A DNA stretch of 64,000 bases. Origin: Chrysomallon squamiferum. Lineage: Eukaryota; Mollusca; Gastropoda; Neomphalida; Peltospiridae. The DNA is taken from contig CM022678.1 in the NCBI GenBank assembly GCA_012295275.1, forward strand, positions 2,329,781 to 2,393,780, given 5' to 3'. This document shows, in pieces, positions 57,215 to 64,000 of the stretch. Made by a program: the position numbers and the translations under genes. Positions within the stretch are counted from its first letter, which is position 1, and every line of letters begins with the position of its first letter. The notes under the pieces were generated by a model. That model was not told where the DNA came from. It did not search any database and saw only the letters and a program-made list of their open reading frames with translations.

Positions 57215-59021
57215 TTGTATATGTGTATGTCTGTATTTATGTCTATCTATCTCTATAAATAAGGGATGAGAGAGAGAACTCGAATTCATTGGGCATTAGC
57301 ATGTCATCCTTCTCATTACTTACTTTTTTATTTTCTCAGTTCTTAAACATGAGAGAAGTAAGTAAATTTAGATAAATAATTTGAGATTTTGGCGATCTAA
57401 ATAAAGCACAATATTGTTATTTATTGTACGCAGCTACCTGTTCTGTCCGTCTCTTTCTTGCCTTACAACCAAATCGACTTTATCAAACCTGTTATCTATT
57501 TGATTTATGAAATATTTACATTCTCACCAAGACAACTAGAGTTTGACGGTGTACTCAGATAAACGGGTGACCTAGAACTGTTACCTCAAAGATAACAGCA
57601 AACGTTGTGGGTTGTAAAATGTTCTTCGCTAAACGCTGAAGCCAAATTTCAGTCCAAAGTGTCAAGCAGTTGGTTTTGAGAGGAAAATATCTGAAGTACC
57701 TAGAAGAGAAATCACGCAGTGTGGCCTGTGCACGTTGAGTCAGATGAGTGACAGTATTGAAAGATCATCGATTGACTTACATACAGCTGTCCAGTGCTTT
57801 GGTCACTTGTCAGTGTCTAAAGAGATCAGATGTGGATGAATATGTACATAATGTACAACCTTGCCCCAAATACCAATACCAATAACAATAAATTAATAAA
57901 TAAACAAATAATAATAATTTGTCTCACGCAGTAGGGCTCTTAACCATACCCTAATAGGGCCTCGATCAGGCTGTGGAAAGTTTTCTCAGCGATATTTAGG
58001 TGTACTGTTTTCTGTATTTGTTTAAGTTAGAAAATTGATCCTAGCTTATTTACTAAACCAAGGATTGCAATTTAGGTTATACATATTTGTAGAATTAGTT
58101 GGTAGCTATTTTTTTTTATTTATTATAATATTTTATATTGTTTTACTATTAAGGTAGAGTTTCTGAGAATGTCGGTAACATATTTATTATTTACCTAAAT
58201 AGCTTACTTTAACCTGTATGTATCATTAAAGTAAATAAATGTGTAACCCATTAATTTCTACAAATATTCCTAAAAGTATGTATTAAATAAATATCAACTG
58301 TTAGTTAACAGTAATCCAATTATTGAAATCAGCCAACAATTAACGATCATTAGCGAAAGACAAAAGGAATGTTTGTCAGCTACGCTCTGCTGACTTTAGG
58401 GAGGTCCGCCACGTGTTTATTTAAGTAAAAGACAAAAGAGGCGAGGAGGAGAACAAAGAAAAAGACACAGGAAAGGGGGGAAGATGGGGGGCAGTGGGAT
58501 TGGCGGCCATTATTAGGAAGACACAAATTAGGAAAGAACAGACTTTATTGTTTTACAATTTTTTTACAATTATTTTTATTACAGAAAACAAAATTTGACC
58601 AGTTTCAAAAATAAATTATTTAACGTAAAGTTTCAAGGTTGAATTGTCAGTGTGATACTTTTTTTTTCTTTCTTTTCTTATCGTTTAATATGGAATCGTC
58701 TCTCATTAATATTATTTTTAACAAGATCATGAAACATTCGCATTTTTAAATATCTCGACATCATTAAATAAGAATTTAATCATTTATTAAATTACACCCA
58801 TTTTGAGAATAAACGTTTTCACTATTAACACTTGTTGATAAAAATCAACAAGGTCTGCGTTACTTTCAGGTGAGATCATTGTCACGTGACCTAAACATTT
58901 CGAATACTTAACGTCAGTTTTGTCACGTAGACACGAGTAAGCAAAGAAAAAAGCATTACTTTTCAATATTATTATTATAATAATTATAATAACTAGTAGT
59001 AGTAGTAGTAGCAATAATAAT

Positions 59022-59052
<31 letters not shown>

Positions 59053-60880
59053 TAATAACGTGCCCACTTTGGTAAATATATTATTTACTGAATGCTGTTC
59101 GTACCTGCCACCCATATCTTACTAAGCGACTACACAAATCAGGTTGACAGTGTATTGAAGCTAGGACATTGATTTGGAAAGAGTGTTTACATTGACCAGC
59201 CAGAGAAATACTTTACTGAAATAACGAACTGCACTTAGGAGCACAGAGACAAAATTAAACCCGAGATATCTGTTTCTTAGTCATGCGATACATGGCGTTA
59301 AAAATAAATAAATAAATAAATAAAAATAAACCTGTACAATAACGTAAAATCAAATAAAATACAAATACAAAAACAGCTGGAATGAATGAAATGTTCTAAA
59401 AGAACACTGTCTTTAGGATAATTAATGTATTTATCCAGTATCGTATTTAAGAGTGGAAATGTACATTAAACTTAGTGTGAGCTGTGAAAAGAAATTAAAC
59501 ATCTGTTAAAATTATATGCATATCAAACATTTTATATGAAACTAGCAAATAATTTATCTAAATAAATAAATAAATAAGTAAATAAATAAATAAAGAAGTA
59601 AATAAATAAATAAAGAAGTAAATAAATAAATGAATAGAAGAAGAAGAAAAGATTGAAAAGAAGGAGACAGTAGGCCCAGACTTGTTCACCCCGTGGACGC
59701 TTTTGGATTTATTGTCAAGACAACGAACTAAATACATTGTACTGGAAATAAACGAATTGGTTAGAATGACCGTACCCCGTGCTCAGAAGAGAAATGCGTT
59801 TTACTAACGTGAATCAGTTATTTATAGATCGCTTTTATTTGATGAAAGGAGAAGAAAGAAGGAAATAAAAATAATCTACCATTAATATGAAAGTTTTCAA
59901 TACGAGAGTTAAGATGGGTTTTTTTTTGAAGAGTCTAGTGTCGTTTTCTAATATGGCAGTTATTACTTTTAAGCTTCGTGTTAGCTGCGAAATGAATCAA
60001 GAAAGAAAGAGAACAAACAGTATCCACAAAATGAATTCGTTTATGTCTACGGTTACGGTTTCAAGTCTACCGACATAGTTGCGATTAAATGTTTTTGACC
60101 TTATTTCAAATACAGTCCAGTACCGGTCAAGTTTATCTAGAAAATTATAACAGGGCATCAAATACGATGTAATGAAATAAATAAAAAATACAAATATAAA
60201 TACAAATAAAACATACAAAAAAATAAAAATAAAAAATAAAATAAAATAAAATAAAACAAAATAAAATAAATTAATGATTGAATATATATATATAGGTAAA
60301 TAAATAAATAAATGTGAAATACTGAGTTGGAAGCAAGGTTATAGAATAAAATTTTGAGTTAATGTATTTTTCCAGAAACGTTTTCAAGATGGCTGAATGA
60401 AAACAAAACGCAGAGTGAGTGAGAATGAAATTAAATGATTAAATAAACAATGTCTGCCCCTGACTTCTTTAACATGAAAACAGAGCAGTCTTACAACATA
60501 AATCTTAATAATAACAATTTTGTGTGTGTGAGTTTTTGTTATTTTAAACTATATTTAAGCTTACTATAAAAAAGTGATATTGCTCGTTCCTGCTTTCTAC
60601 TCATATCTTTCTTCTTCTTCTTCTTCTTATTATTATTATATAAATAAATAAATAAATAAGCAGCATCTACGGATATGGTGTTCAGTTATCTCATAAAGAA
60701 GTCGACAGAGGAATAAATAACTATGAAATAATTGATTATTTAAAAAAACAACATTGAAATTAATTTGTTTTCTGAAAAATTAATGCTGATGTAAATTAGT
60801 CTATTTAGGAAGTTACAAAAAGTAGAATGATCATTATTAGCCAGTGAAATTTTTTTCTTTTTTATTATTAGGTTTTTATA
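56721..60880. other. Spacer upstream of unit C
   Basis: Holds GTT/ATT repeats (56840-56880), a CT run (57158-57208), the second dispersed repeat copy (57650-57860), a purine-rich patch with GAGGCGAGGAGGAG (58438-58500), AGT/AAT repeats (58993-59055), AAATA runs (59560-59635, 60180-60265) and unit-type intergenic sequence matching 31690-32820 (59640-60490). That last part has a CAAGATGGCTGAATG patch (about 60386). No exon recognised. Confidence 0.55.
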
Positions 60881-60897
60881 TTTTGGTATGTTTGATT

Positions 60898-60929
60898 TGT
60901 TGTGTTTGGAAATCAAGTTATTAAAACCA
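60898..60929 (+). pseudogene. Unit C, 3' remnant of a RHIM-like exon
   Basis: Bases encoding VVFGNQVIKT followed by a good donor (gtaagt) match unit B's exon at 37159-37190. Upstream of them the exon is replaced by unrelated AT-rich sequence with an in-frame TGA, so the motif is cut off. Confidence 0.65.
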
Positions 60930-61567
60930 GTAAGTTCAAAACTAAAAGTTTTCTCTTCCCTACATGTTTAATAAATAACAGAATACAAATCACAGTAGTC
61001 GTACATTTCTGTCAGTGCAACCTGAACAACATAGAAACATGCTCATACATACATAGACACAGTACATACAAAGATATGTACATGTATACCCACTTAACAC
61101 ACAGAACATGTACCTACACATACATGCATGCAGACAAGCATTACTACATACAAAAAATATTCAGAGACAGAATGTATGTTTGTTAAAGTGACCTAGATTT
61201 TCTTCTTAAACTATTATTATAGCTCAGTATGAATTAAACAGAAGTATATGCCAGTCATTATTATCACATGTAGATACTTAAATACAGTGCAAGGTACATG
61301 TAACAACAACAGCTACAACAATAATATCAACAAGAAACAATAAACATTAGTCAGACGTTTTGATCGTAGTAGGAGTGAATAATATAAAATAAATAATAAA
61401 GATGTTATAATATTATTACATGTTATATATTATTAAATGCAATACTAATGTTGAGTTTACTGTTTCATGAATAAAATGAAAAATAATTGTACTGATCAAT
61501 TTAATTATTCTCTTTTATTCATCATCAATAATAAAAACTTACTTGTTTTATTTTTATATTATTTCAG

Positions 61568-61600
61568 CAAAAATTGATGGACGATCATCGAATATCAAAG
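61568..61600 (+). CDS. Unit C, 33-base micro-exon
   Basis: Acceptor TATTTCAG, donor GTATAT, phase 1 on both sides, reading KIDGRSSNIK. Homologue of 37698-37727 with one added codon. Confidence 0.55.
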
Positions 61601-61866
61601 GTATATTATCATTTGAATAGTTTTCAAAGATAATCATAAATAACAAGATAATTATATCATTATTTTTACACCATGTAAAATTGTGACATCTTACTATCAT
61701 AATTAAATTATGATGAACTACAATACGACAACAAACTATTGCATTTTACTTTAAAAACAAATCAGATCTGGTGACCAATTAAAAATTATATTATTTATAC
61801 TTAAATGGTAAATATATGCTCTAAACAATTAATAATAGATGTTAATTTTTTGATGTTGTGATGCAG

Positions 61867-62778
61867 TCTACCAGGTCAGTGTTAAACTCAGTTGACAGAC
61901 GTGTTTATGTTGAAAGAAGAGCAGAGAACAGAGGTGTAGAACTTTTGAAGAAGCATGGTGTTGTGATTGTAGTAGGATGTCCAGGTTCAGGAAAGACAAC
62001 TCTGGCTTTTAGCATGATGAGAGAGATAGAAAATGAAGAAAAAAGAGAATCTTACTTGCTGACTCATCACTATGAATTCAGTGACATCTCTCTATCTGGA
62101 AATAAGAAGTGTGTTGTTCTCATTGATGACATATTTGGTAAGACTAATCTTGTTTCACATTTTATAGACTCGTGGAAACTAAAATTTCCAAAGCTATGGA
62201 ATCTTGTTCAGGATGGTACTCTGAAATGTATTATTACTTTAAGAAAACAAATATTTTCGGAAAGTGAAATTAGTTTGAAAGAATTTGGTCTGTTTAATGA
62301 GAAACATGTTCTTGATCTGCAGAGTGATGACTGTCGTCTGAATTATGATGAAAAGAAAGAAATTCTAAACAAATATCTTGAAAAAAAGGATGTTAAAATG
62401 AATGAAACTGATAAAACGACTGTCATTTACAATTCATGTACAGAGTTAGGATTTCCTAAGATGTGTGTGTTTTATGTTAATTCAATTGATGCACAGAAAA
62501 GAGAAGTTAAGTTTTTTTTTAAACCTGTAGAGTATCTCAAAGAAGAGCTGGAAAATTTGAAAACTGACAAAACTTCACAAATCAACTACCTGGTTCTCCT
62601 GCTAATCTTATTCCAACAAGGCAGATTCAGCATTGATTCACTGGACCCTTTTGAAAATGATTCTGACAGTGTCACAATGAAATCAGTAAGACTGCTTGAG
62701 CAAGTCTGTAAAGGTCTAAAAAACAGATATAAAGGCAACTGCCGATGTAATGTGTGGTACTTATTTGAAGTGTTGTGA
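61867..62778 (+). CDS. Unit C, nSTAND3 NTPase (first frame)
   Basis: The frame reads TRSVLNSVDRRVYVERRAE, then the P-loop domain with Walker A GCPGSGKTT, Walker B CVVLIDDIFG and LKCIITLRKQIF. It is highly similar to unit B. The exon start has two bases fewer than unit B (gcagTCTACC against gcagAGTATACC), so splicing from the micro-exon is out of phase. An in-frame ATG at 61861, just before the acceptor, could serve instead. An 11-base deletion near 62724 (after GLKN) shifts the frame, and this reading ends at TGA 62776-62778. The real protein continues in the next frame at 62729. These lesions suggest a recent pseudogene, or assembly errors in a very young duplicate. Confidence 0.85.
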   Translation, partial: STRSVLNSVDRRVYVERRAENRGVELLKKHGVVIVVGCPGSGKTTLAFSMMREIENEEKRESYLLTHHYEFSDISLSGNKKCVVLIDDIFGKTNLVSHFIDSWKLKFPKLWNLVQDGTLKCIITLRKQIFSESEISLKEFGLFNEKHVLDLQSDDCRLNYDEKKEILNKYLEKKDVKMNETDKTTVIYNSCTELGFPKMCVFYVNSIDAQKREVKFFFKPVEYLKEELENLKTDKTSQINYLVLLLILFQQGRFSIDSLDPFENDSDSVTMKSVRLLEQVCKGLKNRYKGNCRCNVWYLFEVL

Positions 62779-64000
62779 CAATAAATACACATTTATTCAC
62801 CAGTCTGTGTTTGACTGTTTGTTTCTGATGTTTTCATCACAGTTTCCAAAGAAAGCAGCAGAATTGCTAGAAGTGTGTCCTGTCTTCATGTTGTTAGAAT
62901 ATGTTGTGACGCCTGGAGTGTCTAACAAAAGTCACATTACAATGACTGTGAAACCTGACTGCTTTGATGTTCTTGCTCGCAGATTTACTGACTTGCTGGC
63001 ATCAGATGCAAGAACAATTATTTCACATCCATCACTGAAAGATGAAATGTTTGTGAAGTATATCGTAGAGGAAAAACACTTTTATGGTAGGTTGTCTGAA
63101 ATACTGGATAAGAAACTAGATTCATTTTATGTATTTGACATACAGACATGTATAGACACTGTGAATGAAAAAATTGGAAATATTTCACGTCCTTTTGACA
63201 ATTATTCACAGTTTATTGACATGTGTCATTTCCAAGTCAAAGAATGTAATATAAATTCAACTTCTGTTCCGAGTGATTGCATTGTGTATGGACTAAGAAC
63301 ATTGTCAAGATTTTTCACATCAAAACTGTGTGAAATGGAATTAACATATCCGAAAAAAGAACTTTTGGGTATCTCTTGTTTGTTTGATAATGAAGATGTT
63401 GTGAGAATGTTGCTAAAATCAGGTGTTGTTCCAACATTTGATACATTCAGTACAGCTGCTTGTTCAAAAACAGACAATGTTATCATACTCCGAGAACTGT
63501 TAAAGTATAAAAAGGTGGTAAAATTGAATCTGTGTTCCATCTTGTTACATATTTCAATTTGTTCAGGTAACATGAACATTGCCTGTCTCTTAGCTGACAT
63601 GATAAACAAAGAGAAGCAAAATAGTGAAATAAAGCAAGAAGCTGTGAAACTGTTTTTGGTTAAGTTCCATAGACAAGTAAGACTTGAATCAAGTAACATG
63701 CATTTTGAGCACTTTAAGACTTATAAAGTTGCTGGTGAAAGCCGTCTTTTCAAGAAACTGGTTACCATTGATATAATAAACAAAATTAAAGACATTGCAA
63801 TAACTGCTGTTTGTCAGAGTACTTCAGGTGTTATAAAAGAAATAGTAAAACTGAAACCTGATTGTTTAAATGATGAGAACAGAGATAAAATACTTTTAGC
63901 AGCAGCAATGTGGGGATGTTGTGATACAGTGAATTTTCTCATTGAGCAGAGATGTAACAGTACAGATGAGAACAACTGGAAGAAAAGTGAACTAGTGAAA
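62729..64000 (+). CDS. Unit C, continuation of the nSTAND3 protein (second frame, open to window end)
   Basis: From 62729 a single frame runs 424 codons without a stop to the last base. It reads IKATADVMCGTYLKCCDNKY, TFIHQSVFDCLFLMFSSQF (matching unit B), then a different C-terminal module: TVKPDCFDVLARRFTDLLAS, FVKYIVEEKHFYGRLSEIL, LCEMELTYPKKELLGISCLF, HISICSGNMNIACLLADM, and VIKEIVKLKPDCLNDENRDK ... AAAMWGCCDTVNFLIEQRC. The later parts look like degenerate ankyrin-type helical repeats (SCLFDNEDVVRMLLKSG). Unit B has canonical ankyrin repeats here instead. The decayed copy at 30733-31655 is of this type. The frame, being open at the edge, is certainly incomplete. Confidence 0.85.
   Translation, partial: MKATADVMCGTYLKCCDNKYTFIHQSVFDCLFLMFSSQFPKKAAELLEVCPVFMLLEYVVTPGVSNKSHITMTVKPDCFDVLARRFTDLLASDARTIISHPSLKDEMFVKYIVEEKHFYGRLSEILDKKLDSFYVFDIQTCIDTVNEKIGNISRPFDNYSQFIDMCHFQVKECNINSTSVPSDCIVYGLRTLSRFFTSKLCEMELTYPKKELLGISCLFDNEDVVRMLLKSGVVPTFDTFSTAACSKTDNVIILRELLKYKKVVKLNLCSILLHISICSGNMNIACLLADMINKEKQNSEIKQEAVKLFLVKFHRQVRLESSNMHFEHFKTYKVAGESRLFKKLVTIDIINKIKDIAITAVCQSTSGVIKEIVKLKPDCLNDENRDKILLAAAMWGCCDTVNFLIEQRCNSTDENNWKKSELVK

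Noticed and set aside
59887-60078. 63-codon frame upstream of unit C
   Set aside because: No splice signals, no recognisable motif and no open homologue in the matching intergenic sequence 31690-32820.

Overview
This is animal nuclear DNA, very AT-rich and intron-dominated. GT-AG exons, dense microsatellites (ATT/AAT, AGT/ACT, AT, CT, GT), minisatellites and a 200-base run of N all point that way. Lineage-expanded nSTAND3 NTPases joined to ankyrin repeats suggest a lophotrochozoan, most likely a mollusc. That placement is inference. I found no bacterial, rRNA, tRNA or CRISPR features, and all convincing gene exons lie on the + strand.

Layout. (1) Block I, 1-3360, holds the N-terminal exon of a FAM167-like gene. 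(2) Block II, about 6501-18315, and block III, about 43680-55108, are two copies of one segmental duplication of roughly 11.5 kb; block I is a truncated third copy of its right half. Blocks II and III contain, in order: a three-exon gene I do not recognise, with a 57-bp minisatellite in its first intron; an exon of the exosome subunit EXOSC6/MTR3; a mariner-like transposase remnant; and the C-terminal exon of the FAM167-like gene. No block holds a complete FAM167 or MTR3 gene. (3) Unit A (about 18320-31690) and unit B (about 33250-42150) lie between blocks II and III, and unit C (60880 to the window end) lies right of block III. All three are paralogous nSTAND3/ankyrin immune-receptor-like units. 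A stray ankyrin tail with its 3' region (55561-56720) is a fourth relic.

The most interesting feature is a set of small symmetric phase-1 exons upstream of the ankyrin and NTPase exons. Two of them (23295-23372 and 27978-28040) encode peptides that look like RHIM amyloid motifs. The first lines up without gaps with the RHIM core of RIPK3. A third (37076) is a looser match that has lost its splice donor, a fourth (24464) is a decayed paralogue, and a fragment remains at 60898. The inferred system is a tandem family of amyloid-signalling STAND/ankyrin receptors whose RHIM cassette is duplicated, skipped or lost from unit to unit.

Most units carry lesions: a +1 frameshift in B, an 11-nt deletion in C, and a nonsense codon in A's ankyrin exon. 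The window therefore records birth and decay of receptor genes. Assembly error cannot be excluded for single lesions. Unit C continues as a long open frame (62729-64000) past the window end.
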